DNA of 64,000 nucleotides from Priestia megaterium NBRC 15308 = ATCC 14581. GTDB lineage: Bacteria > Bacillota > Bacilli > Bacillales > Bacillaceae_H. The notes below the pieces were generated by a model, which saw only the letters and a program-made list of their open reading frames with translations, was not told the DNA's origin and did not search any database. The stretch is taken from assembly GCF_000832985.1 (NCBI RefSeq), contig NZ_CP009920.1, positions 3,962,501 through 4,026,500 on the forward strand, given 5' to 3'. Positions 35,525-44,019 of this stretch are shown here, piece after piece (positions within the stretch are counted from its first letter, which is position 1; each line of letters starts with the position of its first letter). A program made the translations under genes and the position numbers.

Positions 35525-36937
35525 TTATTTTTTATTTTTGTCTAAGGACTTCAATGCGTTTCGATACTCATTATCATTCATTTCCTGTTTCTCTTTATTA
35601 CTGCCTTTAGCTAAATTAGACACTGCTTGACGAAACATTCCATCTTTTTCTCCTGTATGGAGACTTTTCCTTTGCTCGTGAGTAGGTGGTTCATGAGGAA
35701 TTTCATTTCCTACTTCTACTTCAATTTTCTTTCCACTTTCATCAACAACTGCTTCTTTATATTTTTTAGTAAGACTAATGAATACAATAAGAATTGCTAA
35801 TGTCAAAACAAAATAGATGGAGAGTGCCAATAAGGCTAGTCCAAGTCCTGCCTCCAATCTTCCATCATAATAAAGTAATGCCCTTATTCCATCCACAATA
35901 TATCTTGTAGGTAGAATATAACTGAACAGTCGATGGACGGTAGGTAATGTTGATAGAGGAAATGCTCCGCCACTAGAAAATATCCCCATAAAATTCACCG
36001 GGAACATTACTAACATTCCCCATCCACCTAAAAATACTGCTATCGTTTTAAATAACAAAAACATGGTTGTACAACTAAAGAAAGTAAACAGGAATATCGT
36101 CCAAATGTTTGAAGCATGTGCACTCCCAAAAATTCCAAATACCCCTAGTTGAATAAAAATTGAAACACAGAAAGTTAAAATGATACCAAAAATTATTTCT
36201 GATGTAAGGACTTCAGATTCACTTAATGCAGATCCCCTTTTCTTCAAAATGCCATTACTTCGCAAAAGATATCCATGTATCATATTTGCACCCAACATTC
36301 CAGTAATAGATGATATAAGGGCCATGACAAACGGTGTCATTCCTTTATTAAGATTAACCGGCAGCCTCAGTACATTTTTGGAAACAACCTGTACGGGGTT
36401 TTCTAATAATGAAGCATTCTCTGGTGCTACTCTCATTCCTTTTTGCAGTAATTCATTTTTTAGTTGGCTACTAATTCCTTTAGAAGCAGTTAAAGCGACT
36501 GTCTGAAGGGTATTACTCGCAATCATGGATGCAGTTTGCCCAATCCCTTCGTTCAATAAAATTTCTAAATCAGCAGGTTTATCATTTGTAAGACCGGAAA
36601 TAAGCGTATCATGGACTCGATCAAGACTTTTTGAATAGTCTGAAGGGATAATTAATGCGCCATATGCCTTGTTATTTCTTATATCAGTGAATGCTTGTTT
36701 CCTACTTTTATCAACTTCCCATTTAAAAGAGTTCCCATTTTGCTTTTCGATAAGATTTAATAATATGGCATCGCCAACTTTTCCCTTATCTTCATTTACA
36801 ACAATTAGAGGAACATCAGACATGTTTTGTTTTGCACCTTTAAATATAGGCAGATATACAAATACCATGACTAACATTAATAATGATATTAACCAAATTG
36901 GAAACCATGAGGAGCTTAATTTAAACAATTGCTTCAC
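35525..36937 (-). CDS. YhgE/Pip-like ABC-2 type permease
   Basis: A 470-aa protein: one membrane helix near 12-30, an extracellular domain with VPLIVVNEDKGKVGDAI (about 42-60) and YGALIIPSDYSKSL, then five helices between about 200 and 400 and a charged cytosolic tail. This is the YhgE/Pip and SNG1-like branch of ABC-2 permeases, which includes phage-receptor and secretion-related proteins. The start is GTG 36937 with AGGGGA about 8 nt upstream. No ATPase gene adjoins. Transport substrate unknown. Confidence 0.72.
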   Translation of the reverse strand: MKQLFKLSSSWFPIWLISLLMLVMVFVYLPIFKGAKQNMSDVPLIVVNEDKGKVGDAILLNLIEKQNGNSFKWEVDKSRKQAFTDIRNNKAYGALIIPSDYSKSLDRVHDTLISGLTNDKPADLEILLNEGIGQTASMIASNTLQTVALTASKGISSQLKNELLQKGMRVAPENASLLENPVQVVSKNVLRLPVNLNKGMTPFVMALISSITGMLGANMIHGYLLRSNGILKKRGSALSESEVLTSEIIFGIILTFCVSIFIQLGVFGIFGSAHASNIWTIFLFTFFSCTTMFLLFKTIAVFLGGWGMLVMFPVNFMGIFSSGGAFPLSTLPTVHRLFSYILPTRYIVDGIRALLYYDGRLEAGLGLALLALSIYFVLTLAILIVFISLTKKYKEAVVDESGKKIEVEVGNEIPHEPPTHEQRKSLHTGEKDGMFRQAVSNLAKGSNKEKQEMNDNEYRNALKSLDKNKK

Positions 36938-37157
36938 GATTCAATTCCCCTAACAATGGATATTTTTTATTCATTTTATTATGTCCAGTTTGGTATCGAT
37001 TATTAGGTTATAAAAAGACACCTTTCATAGTTACAGGAACGTTTCTTTTGTTGGAGAAAATTAATATTTCTTCAGTCTTTTATTTTCAAAAAGACTTTCT
37101 GAGTTGTCGCATTTGAAACATCGTAGAAGAACAGAGGAGCATACCAACGAGTTGTCC

Positions 37158-37728
37158 ATATATGTGTGTTTTCGTGTATGCATGCATCAAGTAGTAGCTT
37201 AAACGATTCATTTGTTGATTGGCTACAGCAAACAAACAGGTGGAGGCTTGTCCAGACAAAAGAAAATGGGGAGAGCCTCGAACTTAAGCCAAGATATCTT
37301 TCCATATTGTTTAACCATTTTACATACATTTGATAGTGGGATGCCGATTCGCTCCATTGGCATTTCCTTATCAAACACTAGCATTCAAGAAGAGGAGCAA
37401 ATGAGCTTATTTGAGGATATCGATCAGCGTGAAAGAGCCTATGCTTTTGCTAAAACGATTGATGACATTCGGCTGCGTTATGGCAAGAATAGTGTACTAC
37501 GTGAGTCTAGTCACCTTCCTCACTCGACAGATCGTTATCGAAATAGTCTTACAGATTAATTTCACCTTAATTGAAGCCTTACATATTATAAAAAAGGGCA
37601 GTACATAACAGAGACAAGGTTCATTCAGTTTGTCGATTCCCTTAGTAATTGATTTTTTTATTGATAACGTATTTGAGTTAAAGAATAAAATGAGATTAAG
37701 CGAATTCATTGATGCTCGTTTTATGTAA
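37158..37728 (+). pseudogene. Deleted second copy of uvrX-yolD
   Basis: Positions 37158-37555 match the 3' part of uvrX at 44880-45265 (WLQQTNRWR frame upstream broken, then RKMGRASNLSQDIFPYCLT, MSLFEDIDQRERAYAF). The match then jumps from uvrX codons RYRNSL straight into yolD (INFTLIEALH), losing the uvrX end and the first ~40 codons of yolD. A second deletion removed the bases between two CTTACATA repeats that are both present in the intact yolD. The remainder ends at TAA 37726-37728. Nothing functional is expected from it. Confidence 0.88.
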
Positions 37729-37750
37729 GGATAAAATAAAAACGTATTTA

Positions 37751-37797
37751 AAATAAGCACTAACTAAAATAGGAAATAGTCAGTGCTTATTTAGATA
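37751..37797. terminator. Terminator-like hairpin
   Basis: AAATAAGCACT..ACTA pairs with TAGT..AGTGCTTATTT; the minus-strand side serves the gene at 37879. Confidence 0.7.
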
Positions 37798-37878
37798 AAG
37801 TATTAGTTATTTTTTTCTACTGTATGGCGTTATGTTTATTATCGATTTCATAACTGTTTTCTTTTATATTATTACATT

Positions 37879-38319
37879 TTAAAATTTTTGAATGATAATA
37901 ACTCCGACAATGATTAAAACTACTCCTATTACTCTAGGAATGCTTAAAGAGTGCACATGCACTCCTATTAATCCAAAATGGTCAATTAAAGTAGAAGCAA
38001 CCATTTGACCTGCAAGAATGTAAGCAACTGTAGCAGTAGCTCCTAGACGAGGTATAAGTACAATAGAAGCAACTACATAAAAAGCTCCTAACAGGCCTCC
38101 GGTCCATACCCACCACGGTGCTGCGAACCATTCTTTATTTACACTCATACCTTTTCCAAATAAAGATATAATAAGCAAAATAATTGCACCAACTATAAAA
38201 GAAATAGTCGAAGCAATGATAGGGGAATGTACGACAGATCTCAATTGAGCATTGACACTAAATTGAGTAGGTAAAGCCATGCCAGCTAATATTGCAAATA
38301 TAATTAAAAAAATTATCAT
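37879..38319 (-). CDS. DMT-family transporter (YdcZ/DUF606 type)
   Basis: A 146-aa integral membrane protein with five predicted helices and the YdcZ/DUF606 pattern (AGMALPTQFSVNAQLR, PWWVWTGGLLGAFYVVAS, GATATVAYILAGQMVAS). Members are half-size drug/metabolite transporters that may work as dimers. GGGAGG lies about 6 nt before the ATG. It is a lone minus-strand gene with a terminator downstream. Substrate unknown. Confidence 0.83.
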   Translation of the reverse strand: MIIFLIIFAILAGMALPTQFSVNAQLRSVVHSPIIASTISFIVGAIILLIISLFGKGMSVNKEWFAAPWWVWTGGLLGAFYVVASIVLIPRLGATATVAYILAGQMVASTLIDHFGLIGVHVHSLSIPRVIGVVLIIVGVIIIQKF

Positions 38320-38664
38320 TATATTCCTCCCACACCTCTTTTATATTCAACAGAGCTGATTGCTACTGAGAATTGTTACTATTTATCCTATGTTTAATCT
38401 GTAAATAAACGTAAATTATTAATGTCTATTTCAGTATTTAAGATATCTCTTCATTAAGAATTTTATTTACTTCTTCAATAATTTTAAAATATGACGGTTA
38501 GCTATACCTCATTACTTGTCTGGCAATGTTCATTTATTCAACAAATAAGGTATACGGTTACTATTTCAACAAACAAAAAGCGCATTCCTATGTTGATTTA
38601 TAGAAATGCAGCTTTTTAAGTTGTTATTTTATGTTTTAAATATAAACACCCACCAGATTATCTA
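38320..38664. other. Intergenic region, nothing clear
   Basis: AT-rich; no gene or strong hairpin supported. Confidence 0.3.
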
Positions 38665-38808
38665 TTAAGGTGTGAAACGTTTTGCTTCACTCTCTTCTGG
38701 ATAATCTAATTCATTTGGTGTATAGCTAATGAGTTGGATTAACATTCCCCAAGGTGCACGATCATATACAAAATGTGCATTTTTCCCACTAAGGAATTTC
38801 CAGTAATA
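38665..38808 (-). pseudogene. VOC (glyoxalase-fold) protein, C-terminal remnant
   Basis: The minus-strand frame YWKFLSGKNAHFVYDRAPWG then MLIQLISYTPNELDY ends at TAA 38665-38667. The segment VYDRAPWGMLIQLISY is typical for the last strand of vicinal-oxygen-chelate proteins. No start codon; the N-terminal two-thirds is absent. A terminator hairpin (38807-38860) lies at its broken end. Confidence 0.6.
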
Positions 38809-38860
38809 AAAAGCCCAATTACTCAATTTATTGACTGAGAAACTGGGCTTTTTCGTTACT
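38807..38860. terminator. Terminator-like hairpin
   Basis: AAAAAGCCCA pairs with TGGGCTTTTT with an inner CTCAAT/TGACTGAG pair. On the minus strand it would end the MFS remnant. Confidence 0.72.
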
Positions 38861-38947
38861 ACATAAAAGTGTCCAATCGTTGAAGTTTATTACTAAAATC
38901 TTCTTGCAGATAAGCATGCCTAAGTGTAAATACAGCATTTTAAACGG

Positions 38948-39258
38948 TCATCTGTTTTTTAAAATTTTACTCAGAGATTGATCGAATAGGGTAACAATCA
39001 GAATAAAACAAATGATTAAACTAAATAGTGCTAGATGATGGATTCCTTTTGTATTTGCTTCAGATTTAAAAAACAATCCGTTTGTGGCAGAAGAAAGTAT
39101 AGTTCCCATGTACATAAAGGTTCTTAATAAACCAGCTGAAGCACCAATGTGTTTGGGCGAAGCCTGAAAATAGACAGCATTTTGGTTAGCTAAATTCAAT
39201 ATCCCTTGGGGAATTCCAAATAGAATAGCAATGATAACAAGATAAACCAGACTGCAAA
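38948..39258 (-). pseudogene. MFS transporter, C-terminal remnant
   Basis: The minus-strand frame from about 39258 (SLVYLVIIAILFGIPQGIL, NLANQNAVYFQASPKHIGAS, GLLRTFMYMGTILSSATNGL) is the end of a 12- or 14-segment drug-transporter-like MFS protein. Only about 100 of the usual 400-500 codons are left and there is no start. It points the same way as the VOC remnant. Confidence 0.62.
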
Positions 39259-39408
39259 ATGACTATCTATCCTCGTATTTCTAGATTTCGAGCTGTTAAA
39301 TAGGTCTTACAAAGGATACCCTTGACTTCTTTTAGGTTGGGCGTTGAAATAAAAGGAGAATACATTTATTGTTAAATAGGTGAACATATTAACATTTTTA
39401 GTAAATAG

Positions 39409-39597
39409 GTGGTAGAGAAATTGCAGGGGGATAAAGGTGTTTTACAACAAACTTTACTTATAGAGATAGAAAAAGAGAGGGAAAAGATGATTCAAGTAGC
39501 ACGAGAAGAAGGTATAACAAGTGATGGCACACTTCAAGTGAGCCGATCCATTGATCAATTGTTGAATGAATTACAGAAGGTAAGCTTAACGAAGTAA
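39409..39597 (+). CDS. Spo0E-family aspartyl-phosphatase
   Basis: A 62-aa helical-hairpin protein. EIEKEREKMIQVAREEGI then SDGTLQVSRSIDQLLNELQ fits Spo0E-type phosphatases, which remove phosphate from Spo0A and delay sporulation. The family core SxxLDxLLNxY appears as SRSIDQLLNEL, with Arg/Ile at usually Gln/Leu positions. The start is unclear: GTG 39409 and TTG 39421 are both possible and neither has an ideal ribosome site. It has its own terminator. A second Spo0E-like gene lies at 56800. Confidence 0.72.
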   Translation: MVEKLQGDKGVLQQTLLIEIEKEREKMIQVAREEGITSDGTLQVSRSIDQLLNELQKVSLTK

Positions 39598-39627
39598 GTA
39601 TTCGTCTCTTTATAAATAAGAAACGAT

Positions 39628-39675
39628 CGCTTTCTCTCAGCATTGGCCTAGCAAGAGAAAGCGATAGCTTTTTAG
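39628..39675 (+). terminator. Terminator after the Spo0E-like gene
   Basis: ATCGCTTTCTCT pairs with AGAGAAAGCGAT, followed by AGCTTTTT. Confidence 0.75.
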
Positions 39676-39765
39676 TAAGTGGTGATTAACTTACTAATCG
39701 ACTTGTAAATTATAAATAATTTGGATAATAAAGTAAAGGTGTTTTTATATTTTTATTTATATATA

Positions 39766-39805
39766 AAAAGCTATCTCGACATTAACAAACGAGATAGCTT
39801 TTTAG
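39766..39805. terminator. Orphan terminator-like hairpin
   Basis: AAAAAGCTATCTCG pairs with CGAGATAGCTTTTT around 11 nt, 90 nt beyond the previous terminator and with no gene between them. Confidence 0.75.
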
Positions 39806-40005
39806 TAGGAATGCTAATTATAAAGTACCAAAATATAACCGCATGTACACAACAGCACATTTTTGCTATAAGGACTAATGGTTAGGTACACTGCCATATG
39901 TATAAAAGGTAGGTTTTTTATACATTATCCTCTCAACTGATAAACGGAAAAAATCAGTTATACCAAAGACGTATAAGAAACTGTATATCCAATAAAAAAA
40001 ACTTC

Positions 40006-40087
40006 CAAGAACCCTTATCTATAAGGGTTCTTTCGCTTGCTTGGTTCCTTGAAGAGTGATTATGATAACTAAGATTGTATATGATAT
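40006..40087. repeat. Hairpin plus TATATGATAT repeat (copy E)
   Basis: AAGAACCCTTAT pairs with ATAAGGGTTCTTT. Then TGATAACTAAG (40063-40073) and TATATGATAT (40078-40087) match copy D at 20314-20339. Confidence 0.6.
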
Positions 40088-40105
40088 TTATAGCGTTTGC
40101 TTGTT

Positions 40106-40576
40106 TTAATCCCATATTCTAGGGCGATCAACCCCCATGATCCTTAGATATTGTAAGAGTTGTCCAGCATGTACGGATTCATGATAGCCTATCCGCATCA
40201 ACATATCACCTAGGGAACGAACGTAGCCCACATCTGAACGGTCTATTTGAATAGTTGTTAAATCTTCTTCAGAAAAAGTACTAATCATTTCTAAAAATTG
40301 TTGGTGGTATGATTTTGCAAATTCTAATTCATCTTTTACAGAATTTAATGGTCTCTTTTCGAAAGGAGAATTAAATTCCCTTAGACTACCTGAATTTTTA
40401 ATAGCTAAGTGGTAGTAATATTCTGATTCTAAAACATGACGGATCATTTCTAAACATGGCATAGCCCCTTTATCCGGATTCCAATCGAGTTTATCTTCAG
40501 GAATTGCTTCCCAAACCTTTATACTTCTTCTTCTAATCTCTTTTAAATTTATTAATATTATATCTGTTACATTCAT
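40106..40576 (-). CDS. DinB-family (DinB_2) protein
   Basis: A 156-aa four-helix-bundle protein. A metal site of three His is likely: MIRHVLESEYYYH (near 45) and GYHESVHAGQLLQYL (near 132). DinB-like proteins include thiol-dependent transferases and DNA-damage-inducible proteins; the substrate is not readable. The ATG at 40576 has GGGGGAG about 6 nt upstream; the longer reading to 40597 lacks one. A second, unrelated DinB member is at 63307. Confidence 0.8.
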   Translation of the reverse strand: MNVTDIILINLKEIRRRSIKVWEAIPEDKLDWNPDKGAMPCLEMIRHVLESEYYYHLAIKNSGSLREFNSPFEKRPLNSVKDELEFAKSYHQQFLEMISTFSEEDLTTIQIDRSDVGYVRSLGDMLMRIGYHESVHAGQLLQYLRIMGVDRPRIWD

Positions 40577-40597
40577 CTGTGCTCCCCCTTTTATCAA

Positions 40598-40991
40598 TAT
40601 TTTGCATAATTTCTCTAAAATAAAAATGTGAATTTCTAGCTAAACTTATTTCGAGTACTTCTGGTTCTTATAAAATCAATTATGATAACTAGAACTATTC
40701 TATTAGGAATAATAAACGGTTATAAAAATTAATTAAATACTATTTGTTTCTTGATTAATTTACATTTAATGTTAAAAATGATCATTTTTAACTAAAATTA
40801 AATTTAGTGATTTTAGCATTTTATTACATTTTAAATATTTATTATATTTATGGTATAGGGGATTTAGAGTAACCAGCTATAACATTTGACAAAAAAACTG
40901 TTATTTCATCTGGATTTTACACATGGGTACTAACACCGGTTCGCTTGTTCAACCATATTACCAAAATGTAAATAATAAGGGAGTGAAGGAC
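40598..40991. other. AT-rich intergenic region
   Basis: No gene seen; the promoter for the secreted protein at 40992 must lie here but no clear -35/-10 pair stands out. Confidence 0.3.
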
Positions 40992-41594
40992 TTGCAAGTA
41001 AAACGTTGCCTTTCCGCATTGTGTTTTCTTTTTGTTATGATGGGATTTATAGCAGTGCCCACGAACGGGGCGTATGCAGAAAAAGAGTATACAATTAAAA
41101 CATTTGATTATGTAACTGTCGATGGAAAAGATGTAGATTCTCAGGTCAAAATGAATAGCATTTCTAACAAAGATATACAAGTAACCATGGTTCTACCTAA
41201 ACAGAATAAAGAAGGCGCTTGGTTGGCATATGGGTTTACGAGCCGGGAGGCTTTGAACGCATTTATTGAGAAAGATAAACAGAGACTTCAAAACAAAGTC
41301 ACCATGATGGGCAGTGGTGCTTGTTGTACGGATTTCTACGAGTCTAAAAATAAAGGAGGCCAGTACATTTATTGGAGAGACGGTTTTAAAAACTTGCCTT
41401 CCAGCTGGAACGACAGAATTTCGTCTTTAAGCACGGCATCACCTTCTTCAAGCTATTCAACGACTCTCTGGGAGCATACTTCATCTCAAGGGTATGGCAA
41501 AGGAGTCTCTTTTAGACACTCTGATTGGTATGGTAAAACTGCCAATATGGCTTCAGATTGGGATAACAAAGCTTCGGCAATTGAAATAAAATAA
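40992..41594 (+). CDS. Secreted beta/gamma-crystallin-like protein
   Basis: A 200-aa protein with a signal peptide (VKRCLSALCFLFVMMGFIAV ... GAYA-EK). Residues about 120-200 (YIYWRDGFKNLPSSWNDRIS, then TTLWEHTSSQGYGKG) have the Trp and Gly spacing and SSWND motif of the beta/gamma-crystallin or peptidase-inhibitor I36 fold, often Ca2+-binding. The N-terminal mature domain (35-110) is unrecognised. The start is TTG 40992 with GGAG 8-9 nt upstream; the longer in-frame ATG at 40923 has no ribosome site. Role is unknown, perhaps an exported inhibitor or toxin. Confidence 0.6.
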   Translation: MQVKRCLSALCFLFVMMGFIAVPTNGAYAEKEYTIKTFDYVTVDGKDVDSQVKMNSISNKDIQVTMVLPKQNKEGAWLAYGFTSREALNAFIEKDKQRLQNKVTMMGSGACCTDFYESKNKGGQYIYWRDGFKNLPSSWNDRISSLSTASPSSSYSTTLWEHTSSQGYGKGVSFRHSDWYGKTANMASDWDNKASAIEIK

Positions 41595-41629
41595 ACAAGA
41601 GATTATGAGCGAATAAGTAAAGATTTCTT

Positions 41630-41683
41630 AAAACCACTATTCTCTCACTTATTTAGAAAAAGCGAGGGAATAGTGGTTTTTTA
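41630..41683. terminator. Bidirectional terminator
   Basis: AAAACCACTATTC pairs with GAATAGTGGTTTT, with CTC/GAG continuing inside. It lies between convergent genes. Confidence 0.8.
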
Positions 41684-41723
41684 TGGACTTTGTCTCAATC
41701 TGAGCAAAGGTTTCTTTTAGAAT

Positions 41724-43076
41724 TTATTTATTTAACCTTGTTGATTTAGAAGTAAATTTCTCTTTATTTTTAAACAAGTTAACTCCATAACCTGCAAGAC
41801 CTCCAATAATTGCAGGGAATATCCAACCCAATCCAATATGGTAAAGAGGAAGATAGTAAGTAAATAATTGGTCAATACCAGGGATGTGTAAGCCAAAATC
41901 ATTTAATCCATCTACCAGGCTTACAACAAACGTTAAGAATAGGCTACCTTGGTATACCTCAGCACATCCTTTAAATAAAGAATGAAGGAATGTCAAAAAG
42001 ATTAGCACAATTGCTAATGGATAGAGAACTGTTAAAACAGGTACTGAAAAAGAAATTAATTGATTTAATCCGACATTTGCGATTATTGCGCTAAATATGG
42101 ATAGGCTAATCGCAATTTTCTTATAAGAAATAGATGGTAATAATTTATGGAAATAAGAAGAGCATGCAGTAATAAGTCCTACGCTAGTTGTCAGACAAGC
42201 TACTGTAATCATTAAGCCTAGCAGTACGCCTCCGTATTCTCCAAAATAATAATTAGATACTTTTGCTAAGACCGCACCTCCGTTATCTAAATGCCCAAGC
42301 TTTTCTACACTTGAAGCACCCATATATGAAAGGGCAGAATAGATAGTTGCAAGAATAATAGCAGCAATTCCCGTAGCTTTTAGGCAAACAGTTATAATTT
42401 GCTTCTTTGTTTTAGCGCCTTTTTCTTTAATTGCATTGATAATAATGATTCCGAAAACGAAAGATGCAAGAGTATCCATTGTTAGGTATCCTTCTTGGAA
42501 TCCATTAAAAAAAGAGTTTGTTACATATTTTTCTGTAGGTGCTTGAAATTTTCCAATAGGATGAATAAAAGCTACTAGAACTAGAATTCCAATGAATGTT
42601 AATTTAATTGGCGTTAAGAATTTTCCGACAATATCGACAATTTTCGCCGGATTGAGAGAAAAAAAGCATGTAATACTGAAAAATATAATAGTAAATATGA
42701 GTAAAGCTATAGAACTAGAGCCTTCAGAAATGAAAGGTTTAAGTCCAATTTCAAAAGAGACATTACCTGTTCGTGGGATAGCAAATAAAGGTCCAATAGC
42801 TAGATAAAGAACAGTTGTAAATACTAAACCAAAGATAGGATGTACGCGACTTGCTAATGATTGTAAATCTTCCTTTCCGGAGAATCCAAAAGCTAGTACA
42901 CCAAGTAAAGGCAAGCCTACTCCAGTAACTAAAAAACCCGCATTTGCTGACCAGATATTTGCTCCCGCTGACTGACCGAGCATGGCAGGGAATATTAAAT
43001 TTCCAGCTCCAAAAAATAATGCAAATAACATTAAACCAATGATTACTATAAAAGAAAACGGTACTTTGTGTGACAC
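41724..43076 (-). CDS. brnQ: Branched-chain amino acid carrier
   Basis: A 450-aa, 12-segment LIVCS-family symporter that imports Leu, Ile and Val with a cation. Family marks are LMLFALFFGAGNLIFPAMLGQ near the N-terminus and FGFSGKEDLQSLASRVHP near 75. The start is GTG 43076, preceded by GGGGG 7 nt away; the ATG at 43106 lies ahead of that ribosome site. Upstream at 43116-43130 a sequence close to the CodY box would link it to nutrient status. It is a single gene convergent with the crystallin-like gene. Confidence 0.92.
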   Translation of the reverse strand: MSHKVPFSFIVIIGLMLFALFFGAGNLIFPAMLGQSAGANIWSANAGFLVTGVGLPLLGVLAFGFSGKEDLQSLASRVHPIFGLVFTTVLYLAIGPLFAIPRTGNVSFEIGLKPFISEGSSSIALLIFTIIFFSITCFFSLNPAKIVDIVGKFLTPIKLTFIGILVLVAFIHPIGKFQAPTEKYVTNSFFNGFQEGYLTMDTLASFVFGIIIINAIKEKGAKTKKQIITVCLKATGIAAIILATIYSALSYMGASSVEKLGHLDNGGAVLAKVSNYYFGEYGGVLLGLMITVACLTTSVGLITACSSYFHKLLPSISYKKIAISLSIFSAIIANVGLNQLISFSVPVLTVLYPLAIVLIFLTFLHSLFKGCAEVYQGSLFLTFVVSLVDGLNDFGLHIPGIDQLFTYYLPLYHIGLGWIFPAIIGGLAGYGVNLFKNKEKFTSKSTRLNK

Positions 43077-43115
43077 GGTGAAACCCCCATTAATAATATT
43101 CTTCATAAAAAATTA

Positions 43116-43130
43116 AATTTTCAGACAACT
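43116..43130 (-). promoter_or_regulatory. CodY-box-like site upstream of brnQ
   Basis: AATTTTCAGACAACT matches the CodY consensus AATTTTCWGAAAATT at 13 of 15 positions. It lies 40 bp before the GTG start. BrnQ genes are often under CodY in Bacillus. Confidence 0.45.
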
Positions 43131-43519
43131 TAAACTACAAATAACTTATCTTTTTTGTATTATAAACAGTCAAATTACATATTTCAATATAAAAAATAAA
43201 CTTTTTTGATAAAATTTAAAAAATTATCAATTTTCCGTTCATTATGCATTGTTAAAATAAAAATAATATTAAAAACCAAAATCTTTATTCAAATCGCGTA
43301 CATTAAGTAGTTTAATATGGTTATTATCTTTTGAGAAGACCATAAATAATATTCAAAACGCGTATATTATTCTGTTAACTAATGAGATTTAATTACATGC
43401 AAGAAAGTTTATAAATATAGTACTACGAAACTTATAAAGCTTTTGAAAATGGGCTAAATATCTAAAAGTAAAATCAATTATTTAATATCTATAAAATACA
43501 TAATAAATTTTATAGATAC
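43131..43519. other. AT-rich intergenic region
   Basis: Very AT-rich with AATT-type runs that could hold further CodY sites (for example AATTATCAATTTTCC near 43225). No gene or T-box-like GC-rich leader seen. Confidence 0.3.
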
Positions 43520-43558
43520 TGAAAAGACCTTATTAACATATTAATTAAGGTCTTTTTA
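43520..43558. terminator. Terminator, minus-strand gene at 43623
   Basis: AAAAGACCTTA pairs with TAAGGTCTTTTT around an AT-rich loop. Confidence 0.75.
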
Positions 43559-43622
43559 TCATTATTTCTTATTCCGATTAAAGCCAACGATGTATATTAC
43601 TTTCAAAGCACTTGATTTGACC

Positions 43623-43865
43623 TTATCTTTTTCTTTTGAATCCAAAACTCACTATATAAGCTATTGCTAATGAGATAAAAGCAGCAATACTAGACTTTAT
43701 GTAAGAAATCTCTAAAGCCCAAAGGCCGTATTTGTCTGCATTTAAACGATACATAGACCACCACTGTCCATTTTCACCTTTAAAAAATGAGAAGATAATC
43801 CATAAAAGAACTAAAAACAAAAACCATGAAAAAAAGATAATATAGTTAGTCATTTTCTTATTCAT
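43623..43865 (-). CDS. Small two-TM membrane protein
   Basis: An 80-aa protein with two hydrophobic helices (YIIFFSWFLFLVLLWIIFSF and SSIAAFISLAIAYIVSFGF) joined by a WWSMYRLNAD loop and ending in a basic tail. It somewhat resembles Bacillus YfzA-like proteins, but I am not sure. AAAGGAG is about 7 nt before the ATG. It is divergent from uvrX and 155 bp from it, so the LexA boxes there might affect it as well. Confidence 0.6.
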   Translation of the reverse strand: MNKKMTNYIIFFSWFLFLVLLWIIFSFFKGENGQWWSMYRLNADKYGLWALEISYIKSSIAAFISLAIAYIVSFGFKRKR

Positions 43866-43953
43866 TTGCTATCTCCTTTATCTTCCAAATTTACTCGTGA
43901 TATTCTTGTCTTCTATTATATTAACAATAATCGGGAAAACTTTAGAGTTTTTA

Positions 43954-43998
43954 TTGAATAAAGAACGTTTGTTCGTATATAATAGAGAACAAACGTTC
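43954..43998 (+). promoter_or_regulatory. SOS promoter of uvrX with two LexA boxes
   Basis: GAACGTTTGTTC (43963-43974) and GAACAAACGTTC (43987-43998) both fit the Bacillus LexA box GAAC-N4-GTTC and are mirror images. They flank the -10 TATAAT (43978-43983) of a promoter with -35 TTGAAT (43954-43959) and an 18-bp spacer. Confidence 0.87.
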
Positions 43999-44019
43999 TT
44001 TATTTGAGGAGTTATTCCA

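Noticed and set aside
36180-36953. Two + strand frames opposite the YhgE/Pip-like gene
   Set aside because: Antisense shadows of a well-supported 470-aa gene; no ribosome sites.
37211-37559. 115-codon ORF as a functional UvrX-like protein
   Set aside because: It lacks the whole catalytic palm and is frame-fused to yolD sequence, so it is a deletion remnant.
43131-43519. T-box leader before brnQ
   Set aside because: No GC-rich stem set or T-box core was found; the region is plain AT-rich DNA. The CodY-like site explains control better.
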